Assembly (NCBI RefSeq): GCF_001044425.1
Contig: NZ_LFML01000008.1
Span: forward strand, 1 to 64,000
Direction of reading: 5' to 3'
Length of the DNA: 64,000 bases
Origin: Streptomyces roseus
GTDB lineage: Bacteria; Actinomycetota; Actinomycetes; Streptomycetales; Streptomycetaceae
Shown in pieces: positions 35,267 through 43,135 of this stretch. Within the stretch, counting starts at the first letter, position 1; each line of letters begins with the position of its first letter. Below the pieces are notes generated by a model. The model made no database searches. It saw only the letters and a program-made list of their open reading frames with translations, and was not told the origin of the DNA. A program made the position numbers and the translations under genes.

Positions 35267-36128
35267 GATGGGATCACCTGGGGGCAGTTCGCAGGGCTCG
35301 GTGACAACAGTCCAGCCGGGACACCGGCTGGTCGTGCACGCTCTGTTCGCTCTGTTTCTAGCCGCTCGGAAGACGGCTGGGCTGCGGGCATGGCCGCTCC
35401 TGTCCGCGTTCACTCGGGTGGCGGGAGAGGTGGTGGGGCGGGGTGCCGTGCGGGTACGCGGGGAGCCCTGCCCACTCTCGCCCCGCTCAATCAGTGCGCT
35501 CGGTTAACTACTCGTACGTAGTCGCGCGGCCCGTACCAAGGTGTTGGCCGACATCCGCCGAGGCTCAGTCAAGTCGGTTGGGACTAACGGATGTACGTCC
35601 TGACGACCCTTGTCCCACAGGCATCACGATCCTCACCCGTGACCGGTGATTTGGGAGCGTGAGGGCGGTATATCCGGAGTGACGAATCCCTTCTGAGGAG
35701 GGGTCAGAGGACCCTTCCGTGTGTCTTCCACGTGACGTTCCCGCCGTCGGAATGTCCTGAATCCACCTCCCTTTTTTCGGAGGGAACCCTCCTGCCGCGT
35801 GCCACTCGTACGGGGTGCTCGCTCACCGCCCGCCCGTCACCCTTCCCGGCGTTCCGGGCGGGCCGGGCCCTTCGGCCCCCGCTGCGGACGGCCGCCGCCC
35901 GGGCGCGCCGGCCTCCACCGCGAACGGCTGGGCCGGCATCCACCGCGAAGAGCCGCACCGGGCCCCGGACCACCCGATCGGCCGCACCCCCGCGCGCGGC
36001 GGGGGGTCCGGTGCACGAGGCGCTGTGGCAGGCGGGGCCCCGGTGAAGCTAGCCTTCCCGGGGTGATGCGCGGACGCACAGCGTGGTGCGTCCGCTTCGA
36101 TCCGCAATCGCCTGCGAAGGTAGAACGT
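35267..36128. other. 862-base divergent glgE/glgP control region
   Basis: No gene I can support. It contains a perfect 8-4-8 inverted repeat near glgE and AT-richer blocks around 35560-35690, which are likely promoter territory for both directions. A small CCTCC-CTTTTTTC-GGAGG hairpin lies near 35766-35783. A GAAGG ribosome site (36116-36120) serves glgP. Confidence 0.5.
35312..35331. promoter_or_regulatory. CCAGCCGG-N4-CCGGCTGG inverted repeat upstream of glgE
   Basis: A perfect 8-4-8 inverted repeat (spacer GACA) located 46 bases upstream of the glgE start codon. It may be an operator or a 5' leader hairpin for the whole glgE-treS-mak-glgB operon. Confidence 0.55.
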
Positions 36129-38783
36129 GTGAAGGCTATCCGTCGATTCACCGTGCGCCCCGTCCTCCCGGAACCATTGCTTCCGCTTGCCGATCTCGCG
36201 CGAAATCTGCGCTGGTCGTGGCATACCGAGACCCGTGAACTCTTCCAATCCGTCGACCCAGAGGGCTGGCAGGCCGCCGGCGGCGATCCCGTCCGGCTGC
36301 TCGGCGCGGTCTCCGGACCCCGGCTGGAGGAACTGGCCTCAGACCGGCGGTTCCTGCGCCGCCTCGCCGTCGTCGCCGCCGACCTCGACGACTACGTCCA
36401 CGGCGGGAGGTGGTACCAGAGTCACGAGGACCATGCCGAGCTGCCCGCCGGGATCGCCTACTTCTCACCCGAGTTCGGGATCACCGCCGCCCTGCCGCAG
36501 TACTCCGGCGGCCTCGGCATCCTGGCCGGGGACCACCTCAAGGCCGCCAGCGACCTCGGCGTCCCGCTCATCGGCGTGGGACTGCTGTACCGCCACGGCT
36601 ACTTCCGCCAGTCCCTCTCCCGGGACGGCTGGCAGCAGGAGCACTATCCCGTCCTCGACCCCAACGAACTGCCCGTCTCCCTGCTGCGCGACGGCGAGGG
36701 GGCACCGGCCCGGGTGAGCCTGAGCCTGCCGGGCGGCCGCGCCCTGCACGCGCACATCTGGCAGGCCCGCGTCGGCCGCGTACCGCTGCTGCTCCTCGAC
36801 TCCGACGTCGAGGACAACGACGCCGGCGCCCGCGAGGTGACCGACCGGCTCTACGGCGGCGGCAGCGACCACCGCCTCCTCCAGGAGATGCTGCTCGGCA
36901 TCGGCGGCGTGCGCGCGGTGCGCGCGTACTGCGGGATCACCGGGCACCCCGACCCCGAGGTGTTCCACACCAACGAGGGGCACGCCGGCTTCCTCGGGCT
37001 CGAACGCATAAGGGAACTGGAAGGGGAGCAGGGGCTCGGCTTCGAGGCCGCCGTCGAGGCGGTGCGCGCCGGGACGGTGTTCACGACGCACACGCCGGTG
37101 CCCGCCGGCATCGACCGCTTCGACCGGTCCCTGGTCGCCCGGCACTTCGGGCCCGGCGCGGAGCTGGCCGCCCTGCCGGTCGACCGGATCCTGGAACTGG
37201 GCGCCGAGTCCTATCCCGGCGGCGACCCCGGGGTCTTCAACATGGCGGTGATGGGGCTGCGCCTGGCCCAGCGGGCCAACGGGGTCTCGACCCTGCACGG
37301 CGCCGTCAGCCGCGGCATGTTCGCCGGCCTGTGGCCGGGCTTCGACCCGGCCGACGTGCCGATCACCTCCGTGACCAACGGCGTGCACGCCCCGACCTGG
37401 GTGGCCCCCGAGGTGGTCCGCCTGGGCGCGCGCCAGATCGGCGCCGGGCGCACCGAGGACGCGCTGTCGGTGGGAGGATCCCAGCGCTGGGACGCGGTCG
37501 CCGACATCGGCGACCAGGACATCTGGGACCTGCGGAGGGTGTTGCGCGAGCAGCTGGTGCAGGAGGTGCGCGACCGGCTGCGGGCCTCCTGGCTCCAGCG
37601 CGGGGCCGCGGAGGCCGAACTCGGCTGGGTGGACTCCGTTCTCGACCCGGACGTGCTCACCATCGGCTTCGCCCGGCGCGTGCCCTCGTACAAGCGGCTC
37701 ACGCTGATGTTGCGCGACCCCGAGCGGCTGCGCGCGCTGCTGCTCGACCCGGACCGGCCCGTGCAGATCGTCGTCGCGGGCAAGGCCCACCCGGCCGACG
37801 ACGGGGGCAAGCGGCTGGTCCAGGAGCTGGTGCGCTTCTCCGACGATCCGCGGGTGCGCCACCGGATCGTCTTCCTGCCCGACTACGGCATGGCCATGGC
37901 GCAGAAGCTCTACCCGGGCTGCGACGTCTGGCTGAACAACCCGCTGCGGCCGCTGGAGGCCTGCGGGACCAGCGGGATGAAGGCGGCGCTCAACGGCTGC
38001 CTCAACCTGTCCGTGCTGGACGGCTGGTGGGACGAATGGTTCGAACCGGACTTCGGCTGGGCCATTCCCACGGCCGACGGGCTCGGCACGGACGAGGACC
38101 GGCGCGACGACCTGGAGGCCGGAGCCCTCTACGAGTTGATCGAGGACCGGGTCGCCCCCCGGTTCTACGACCGGGCGGGCCGCAGCGGGCTGCCGGTGCG
38201 GTGGATCGAGATGGTCCGTCGCACCCTCGTCTCGCTGGGGCCCAAGGTGCTCGCGGGCCGCATGGTGCGCGAGTACGTGGAGCGGCTGTACGCCCCGGCC
38301 GCCCGCGCCCACCGGGCCCTCACCGCGGACGCGGCGCGGGACCTGGCCTGGTGGAAGGGGCGGGTCCGGGCGGCCTGGCCGCGGGTCACCGTCGAGCACG
38401 TGGAGGCTCTGGCGGCGGCCCCGGTGGGCGGTACGGCCGAGCTCGGGGCCACCCTCACCCTGCGGGTGCGCGTCGCGCTGGACGCCCTCACGCCCGAGGA
38501 CGTGGAGGTCCAGGCCGTCGCCGGGCGGGTGGATCCGCAGGACGTGATCCAGGGCGGGCGCTCCTTCCCGCTCAAGCCCACCGCCGGGCCCGACCTGGAG
38601 GGGCGCTGGATGTACGAGGGCCCGCTCGCCCTCGACCGTACGGGGCCCTACGGCTACACCGTACGGATCCTGCCCGCGCACCCGATGCTGGCGACCCCGG
38701 CCGAACTGGGGCTGGTCGCGGCCCCGGTGGAGACCGACGCGGCCGGTGACGCGGGCGCGGGCGGCGGCGTGCTGCTGCGCTAG
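36129..38783 (+). CDS. glgP: alpha-glucan phosphorylase
   Basis: Releases glucose 1-phosphate from alpha-glucans, or acts in reverse. The 884-residue protein belongs to the actinobacterial/thermophilic group of PLP-dependent GT35 enzymes. It has an N-terminal domain (FTVRPVLPEPLLPLADLARN, RWSWHTETRELF), YFSPEFGITAALPQYSGGLG, HTNEGHAGFLGLERIR, TTHTPVPAGIDRF, SVTNGVHAPTWVAPEV and ARRVPSYKRLTLM. The PLP lysine is Lys618 in CGTSGMKAALNGC. A ~110-residue C-terminal beta domain is typical of the group. GTG 36129 has GAAGG 8 bases upstream. Divergent from glgE. Confidence 0.95.
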   Translation: MKAIRRFTVRPVLPEPLLPLADLARNLRWSWHTETRELFQSVDPEGWQAAGGDPVRLLGAVSGPRLEELASDRRFLRRLAVVAADLDDYVHGGRWYQSHEDHAELPAGIAYFSPEFGITAALPQYSGGLGILAGDHLKAASDLGVPLIGVGLLYRHGYFRQSLSRDGWQQEHYPVLDPNELPVSLLRDGEGAPARVSLSLPGGRALHAHIWQARVGRVPLLLLDSDVEDNDAGAREVTDRLYGGGSDHRLLQEMLLGIGGVRAVRAYCGITGHPDPEVFHTNEGHAGFLGLERIRELEGEQGLGFEAAVEAVRAGTVFTTHTPVPAGIDRFDRSLVARHFGPGAELAALPVDRILELGAESYPGGDPGVFNMAVMGLRLAQRANGVSTLHGAVSRGMFAGLWPGFDPADVPITSVTNGVHAPTWVAPEVVRLGARQIGAGRTEDALSVGGSQRWDAVADIGDQDIWDLRRVLREQLVQEVRDRLRASWLQRGAAEAELGWVDSVLDPDVLTIGFARRVPSYKRLTLMLRDPERLRALLLDPDRPVQIVVAGKAHPADDGGKRLVQELVRFSDDPRVRHRIVFLPDYGMAMAQKLYPGCDVWLNNPLRPLEACGTSGMKAALNGCLNLSVLDGWWDEWFEPDFGWAIPTADGLGTDEDRRDDLEAGALYELIEDRVAPRFYDRAGRSGLPVRWIEMVRRTLVSLGPKVLAGRMVREYVERLYAPAARAHRALTADAARDLAWWKGRVRAAWPRVTVEHVEALAAAPVGGTAELGATLTLRVRVALDALTPEDVEVQAVAGRVDPQDVIQGGRSFPLKPTAGPDLEGRWMYEGPLALDRTGPYGYTVRILPAHPMLATPAELGLVAAPVETDAAGDAGAGGGVLLR

Positions 38784-38789
38784 CGGCGG

Positions 38790-38833
38790 CCGGGGCCTTC
38801 GGGGCTCCGGCCGGGAGCCTTCGGGGCTCCCCG
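38790..38833. terminator. tandem TTCG-loop hairpins after glgP
   Basis: Two adjacent stem-loops: CCGGGGCC/GGCTCCGG (38790-38810, one mismatch) and GGGAGCC/GGCTCCC (38813-38831), both with a TTCG-type loop. They separate convergent glgP and the Lrp gene. Confidence 0.7.
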
Positions 38834-38841
38834 GGCAGAGG

Positions 38842-39873
38842 TCAGGGGGCGGGCGGCGGATCGACCAGCCGCCCGCCCTCGACCAGCATCCCGGCCCGCT
38901 TGATGTTGCGCAGGGTCGGGATCACCTCCACGTGCCGTATGCCGGGGACCGCGCCGATCCGCTCGGTCAGGTAGGTGTAAAGCGCGTCGGTGTCCCGGCA
39001 CACCACCGCGGCCATCAGGTTGGCCGTCCCCGTCACCGCGGCCGCGAACGGCACCTCCGGATGGCCGGCCAGCGCGGCCCCCGCCTCCGCCAGCCGGGCC
39101 GGGGCCGCGGTCAGCAGGAGCGTCGCCTCGGCGTCGAAGCCCAGGGCCGAGGGGACGAGCTCCAGGTCGAAGTAGAGCGCGCGGAGCTCCCGCAGCCGGT
39201 CCAGGCGCCGGCGCGCGGTGGACTCCGACAGACCGGAGGCCCGGGCCAGCTCCGGATAGCCGGCCCGGCCGTCCTGCGCCAGCACCGCGAGCATCGCCTG
39301 CTCGGCCTCGTCCAGGGCGTACCGCTCCTGCTCCTGCCCGTGCACCACGGGCGGCCTGGCCGTGGCCTGCCCCAGCGCCTCGACCTGGTCGGGCCGCAGC
39401 ACGTCCAGGCCGCACCACCCCGACGGGCCGCCGTAGTACACCCGCAGGATGGTGTGGGCGCTGACCCCGGTCACCCGGCGGGTGCGCGGGAGCTTGTCCA
39501 GCAGCAGCCCGTCGCGGTCCTGCCGGGTCCTGGCCTTGGTCAGGCAGTTGATCTCGGTGCCGCCGGAGCCGAGCTTCACCCAGGAGATGTCCGGCCGCCG
39601 GGCCAGCGCCCCGGCCACCGAGAGCGCGGCGTCCGGCGCGCACTGCACCCGCAGCCAGGATTCGAAGAGCCCGACGCGATTGCCCAGCGGGAGCCCGATC
39701 ACCCGGAGCAGCCCCGAGGTCCGCAGCCGGCGGTAGCGGCGCACCACCGTCTGGTCGGAGACCTCCAGCACCTCGGCGATCTTGCTGAAGGCGGCCCGCC
39801 CGTCGATCATCAGGGCCTCCATCAGGCCCCGGTCGAGCTCGTCCGGCTGTACGGGTGTCGTCATGGTTTCCAT
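38842..39873 (-). CDS. Lrp/AsnC-family regulator with two tandem units
   Basis: A 343-residue regulator about twice the usual Lrp length. Unit one has a helix-turn-helix in AAFSKIAEVLEVSDQTVVRR (about 25-50) and a ligand-type domain. Unit two repeats it with AGYPELARASGLSESTARRR (about 195-215) and a RAM/AsnC domain ending in GTANLMAAVVCRDTDALYTY and HVEVIPTLRNIKRAG. Two-unit Lrp proteins are common in Streptomyces. The N-terminus has stacked ATGs at 39876, 39873 and 39864 without a clear ribosome site, so the exact start is uncertain. It is divergent from a DHA2 exporter with a 153-base gap and is a good candidate to control it. Confidence 0.86.
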   Translation of the reverse strand: METMTTPVQPDELDRGLMEALMIDGRAAFSKIAEVLEVSDQTVVRRYRRLRTSGLLRVIGLPLGNRVGLFESWLRVQCAPDAALSVAGALARRPDISWVKLGSGGTEINCLTKARTRQDRDGLLLDKLPRTRRVTGVSAHTILRVYYGGPSGWCGLDVLRPDQVEALGQATARPPVVHGQEQERYALDEAEQAMLAVLAQDGRAGYPELARASGLSESTARRRLDRLRELRALYFDLELVPSALGFDAEATLLLTAAPARLAEAGAALAGHPEVPFAAAVTGTANLMAAVVCRDTDALYTYLTERIGAVPGIRHVEVIPTLRNIKRAGMLVEGGRLVDPPPAP

Positions 39874-40026
39874 CATGACAGGACGCGTGATGGGGGAAAT
39901 CCGGCAGGCGCAGGGGTCTGGGTGGGGGCTCGGTCGCCCGGCTGGGATTTTGGAACCACCGCCTTCCCCCTGAACAACCCTCTCGTCCATCCCCTGCCGG
40001 ACCTCCGGGTCCCGAGGAGTTCCTCC

Positions 40027-41604
40027 ATGCGTAAATGGCTCCCGCTCACCGCGGTGTGCCTCGGGGCGTTCATGCTCCTGGTCGACGTCACGATCGTGAT
40101 GGTCGCCCTGCCCGACATGGCCGCCGACATGCACACCTCCTTCTCCGGTCTCCAGTGGGTCATCGACGGCTACGCCCTGGCCCTCGCCGCGCTCCTGCTC
40201 GGCGCCGGTTCCCTCGCCGACCGGATCGGCCGCCGCCGGGTCTACCTCGCGGGGCTCGGGATCTTCGCCGCCGCCTCGCTCGCCTGCGGGCTGGCCGGCG
40301 GCCCGGCCGCGCTGATCGCGTTCCGCGCCGTCCAGGGCATCGGCGGCGCCGCGATGTTCGCGACCACCATGGCCCTGCTGAGCAGTGCCTACCAGGGCCG
40401 CGACCGCGGGGTCGCCTTCGGCGTCTGGGGCGCGGTCAACGGCGCCGCCGCCGCGGCCGGCCCGATCCTGGGCGGCCTGCTCACGCAGCACTTCGGCTGG
40501 CGCTGGATCTTCTTCATCAACCTCCCCGTCTGCGCCCTGGCCGTGTACGTGACCTGCCGGTCGGTCGCCGAGTCCCGCGACCCCCGCGCCAAGGGCCTCG
40601 ACCTGCCCGGCATGGCCGCCTTCACCACGGGGGCCGCGGCCGTCACGTACGCGCTGATCCGCGTCGGCGAGGACGGCTGGACCGGAGCCCCCACCCTCGC
40701 CCTGTTCGGCCTCGGCGTGGCCGCCTTCGCCGCCTTCGTCCTCGTCGAACTGCGCAGCCCCCGCCCGATGCTGGACCTCTCGCTGTTCCGCAGCCGCTCC
40801 TTCGTCGGCGTGATGGCCGGGGCTCTGCTGCTGTCCGGGGCTGCCTTCTCGTACCTGATGTACGTCTCCCTGTGGCTGCAGTCCGCGCAGGGGATGGGGC
40901 CGGTCTCCGCCGGCCTGGTGCTGGTGCCGCTGAGCATCTCCTCGTTCGCCGTCTCCGCGGCGGCCGGGCGGCTGCTGCACGGGGCTCCGGCGCGGCTGAC
41001 CATCGGCGGCGGGCTGCTGCTGATCGGAGCGGGCGCGCTGCTCCAGGCCTGGATGACGGACGCGGGCGACGGCTGGTCCGTCCTGGTCCCGGGACTGGTG
41101 GTGACCGGGCTCGGCGTGGGCATGGCGACCCCGGCCCTGGCGGCCGCCGCGATGGGCGCCGTGGCCCCGGCCCGGGCGGGCATGGCCGGCGGCGCCCTGA
41201 ACACCGCGCGGCAGCTGGGCATGGCGCTCGGTGTCGCGGTGCTCGGCGCGGTCTTCCAGGCCGGGCTGCGGGACGGGCTCGGCGGCTCCGGCCAGGGGCG
41301 CGGCGCGGCCGAGGCGCTGGCCTCGGGGCGGGCCGGTCAGCTGCTGGCGTCGGGTCCGGCGGCCAGGGTCTGGGTGGAGCGGGCCTTCGCGAGCGGGCTG
41401 CGGGAGACGTTCCTGGTCTCGGGGCTGATGGGGCTGGCGGGCGCGCTGCTGGTGCTGGTGCTCGTCCGTACGAAGGAGCAGGCTCCCGCGCAGGCGCAGA
41501 TGCCGGCGCAGAGCCATGCCGTGGCGCCGGCCGGGGCGGCGGCGGCCCCGGTTCCCCGTCCGGCCACCGGGGGCTCCTCGGCATCCGAACGCGCATCCGC
41601 GTAG
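40027..41604 (+). CDS. DHA2-type MFS drug exporter
   Basis: A 525-residue proton antiporter with about 14 hydrophobic segments. DHA2 signatures are visible: LLVDVTIVMVALPDMAADMH (motif D1), GAGSLADRIGRRRVYLAGLG (motif A), FRAVQGIGGAAMFATTMALL (motif B) and GPILGGLLTQHFGWRWIFFI (motif C, antiporter). The C-terminus has a 50-residue Ala/Pro/Gln-rich cytoplasmic tail. GAGGAG lies 7 bases before ATG 40027. Divergent from the Lrp-type regulator. The substrate is unknown, possibly a cationic or lipophilic drug. Confidence 0.92.
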   Translation: MRKWLPLTAVCLGAFMLLVDVTIVMVALPDMAADMHTSFSGLQWVIDGYALALAALLLGAGSLADRIGRRRVYLAGLGIFAAASLACGLAGGPAALIAFRAVQGIGGAAMFATTMALLSSAYQGRDRGVAFGVWGAVNGAAAAAGPILGGLLTQHFGWRWIFFINLPVCALAVYVTCRSVAESRDPRAKGLDLPGMAAFTTGAAAVTYALIRVGEDGWTGAPTLALFGLGVAAFAAFVLVELRSPRPMLDLSLFRSRSFVGVMAGALLLSGAAFSYLMYVSLWLQSAQGMGPVSAGLVLVPLSISSFAVSAAAGRLLHGAPARLTIGGGLLLIGAGALLQAWMTDAGDGWSVLVPGLVVTGLGVGMATPALAAAAMGAVAPARAGMAGGALNTARQLGMALGVAVLGAVFQAGLRDGLGGSGQGRGAAEALASGRAGQLLASGPAARVWVERAFASGLRETFLVSGLMGLAGALLVLVLVRTKEQAPAQAQMPAQSHAVAPAGAAAAPVPRPATGGSSASERASA

Positions 41605-41768
41605 GGGGCGGCGGGCGGGGCCGTGCGGGTGAAAGTGGTCGGGCCGGCAGGGTGAACCTTCGCACGTGCAGGGCATGGCGCAGCGCGTCGGCGTGGAATA
41701 CCGCTCTCGCCCCTGCCTGCCGGGTGCCACCGGCGCGGCACCCTGTGCCCACAGAAACGGACTGCCCC

Positions 41769-42212
41769 ATGCGTCTTCGCCAGACCGCCGTCGCGTTCCT
41801 CGGCGCCCTCACCCTCGTCCTGCCCGCCGCCGGCCCCTCGCTGGCCGGAGGCCACGACGACCTCGGCCGCCTGCAATACATCATCGACAACGACGAGCGT
41901 GCGCAGATCCGCCCGGCGGACAACGACACGTGCTACGAACTGACGGGCACTTCGCGCGGCCGCCCGGCCACGGCCGTGCACAACGGCACCGAGTCGCGGG
42001 CCCTGCTCTACCCGGACTTCGGCTGCGGCGGCCGGGTGGAACGAGAGCTCCAGCCCGGCGACACGGTGTACGACGTCGACGTCCGCTCGGTGACGTTCGT
42101 GCCGGTCCGCAGCCACCACGACGACTGCCACGACGGCTTCCGCCGGGGCGGTTGCGGCGATGAGCGCTGGGACGACGACGACCTCCGCTCCGCCTTCCGC
42201 AACCACGGCTGA
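41769..42212 (+). CDS. small secreted protein, beta/gamma-crystallin-like size, unknown
   Basis: A 147-residue exported protein. The signal peptide is clear (basic start, FLGALTLVLPAAGPSLAGG). The mature part begins HDDLGRLQYIIDNDERAQI and has four Cys residues (in NDTCYE, DFGCGG, DDCHD and GGCGD) able to form two disulfides. Its tail is rich in Asp, His and Arg and could bind metal. I do not recognise the family. No clear ribosome site is seen. It follows the DHA2 gene by 164 bases and is probably transcribed alone. Confidence 0.7.
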   Translation: MRLRQTAVAFLGALTLVLPAAGPSLAGGHDDLGRLQYIIDNDERAQIRPADNDTCYELTGTSRGRPATAVHNGTESRALLYPDFGCGGRVERELQPGDTVYDVDVRSVTFVPVRSHHDDCHDGFRRGGCGDERWDDDDLRSAFRNHG

Positions 42213-42273
42213 CCTCAGGGTCCGCCGACCACGGGGGGCCCGCCCCCCCCGGGAAGGCCGGGCCCCACGGTCG

Positions 42274-42880
42274 TCAGCGCGCTCCGGGCGCCGGCCACCG
42301 CACCACGTCCGCCGCCGTGTAAGGGGACGCGTCCGGGGAGAGCCTCGGCAGGAACGACAGGTCCTTGCCGATCGTCACCAGCGGTGGTTCCGCCCGCCCG
42401 CCCGGCCGCCGCTGTGCCAGGCCGATCGTGGCCAGCAGGCCGTTGCACAGGCACAGCCGCCCCCGCGTGTCGCACCGTCAGGGTGCCGGCGTGCGCCCGG
42501 TCCAGGAGCTCCTCGCGCAGCGCACGCGCGATCCCCGACTCCGCGATCCGCGTCACACAGGGTTCGCAGCGCGCCAGCCGGTCGGCGAGGGCAGGGATCT
42601 GACCGGGGACTCCCGCGCCCACGAGCACGTGGTCGACGCCTGCCAGGATCGCGCCGAACATCGCCGGGGCGGTGGCGAGCTGGATCTTCTCCAGACAGTT
42701 GACTCCGACGACACCATCGTGTTCCCTCCTTGGCGAGCCAGACCTCGGCGAAGTTTCCGAGGACGGTGAGGACTTCCGCCGGAGCGCCGCCGGCGGCGCG
42801 CAGCCGCGGGGTGGTCCGCATCCGGGCACCAGGATCCTCGCCGAGGCCGTCCGGGCGGAAGTGGCAGTCGAGCGCTGTCT
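42274..42880 (-). pseudogene. nitronate monooxygenase-like pseudogene, truncated and frameshifted
   Basis: Three minus-strand frames, read in order, give one continuous family-like protein. The first has PAEVLTVLGNFAEVWLAKEG (about 42735-42790). The second has GVVGVNCLEKIQLATAPAMF and on to VLVGAGVPGQIPALADRLA (about 42560-42715). The third has CLCNGLLATIGLAQRRPGGR and on to YTAADVVRWPAPGAR, ending at the TGA at 42274-42276. One extra base near 42722 breaks the first junction, and a second frameshift lies near 42470. The flavin-binding V-G-A-G-V-P segment survives. The N-terminal part upstream of about 42840 is missing or unrecognisable, so the left limit is approximate. It is a decayed relative of the 2-nitropropane dioxygenase family. 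Confidence 0.7.
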
Positions 42881-43052
42881 GCGCGAGTTCCGGGAGCGGG
42901 AAGGCGGCCGGCGCGCGGCGTGCGTGCCCGCCGGGCGGCGGGTCGCCCAGCCCCCACGGTTGCGTAGGTCCGGTGCGCGGGGGCCGTCGACGGCGGCCGA
43001 AGGTCCCCGCTCGCAGGGGCGCAGGTCCCGTACGGCAGGGGCGCATGGAACA

Positions 43053-43086
43053 GGGCCGCCCGGGAGGGTCTCTCCCGGACGGCCCC
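43053..43086. terminator. hairpin terminator after the M4 protease
   Basis: GGGCCG-C-CCGGGAG pairs with CTCCCGG-A-CGGCCC around a short loop. GTTTTC follows on the plus side. It lies 50 bases downstream of the protease stop, and may act in both directions. Confidence 0.65.
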
Positions 43087-43135
43087 GCGTTTTCAGTGGG
43101 TCAGCCGTGTGGCCTCACCCGCCTGCCCCGGTGGG

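Noticed and set aside
35704..36100. Small genes in the glgE/glgP gap
   Set aside because: Arg/Pro-rich frames without ribosome sites and overlapping on both strands.
42215..42829. Intact 204-residue protein in the nitronate monooxygenase region
   Set aside because: Only its middle part looks like the family. The rest continues in other frames, so it is a pseudogene fragment.
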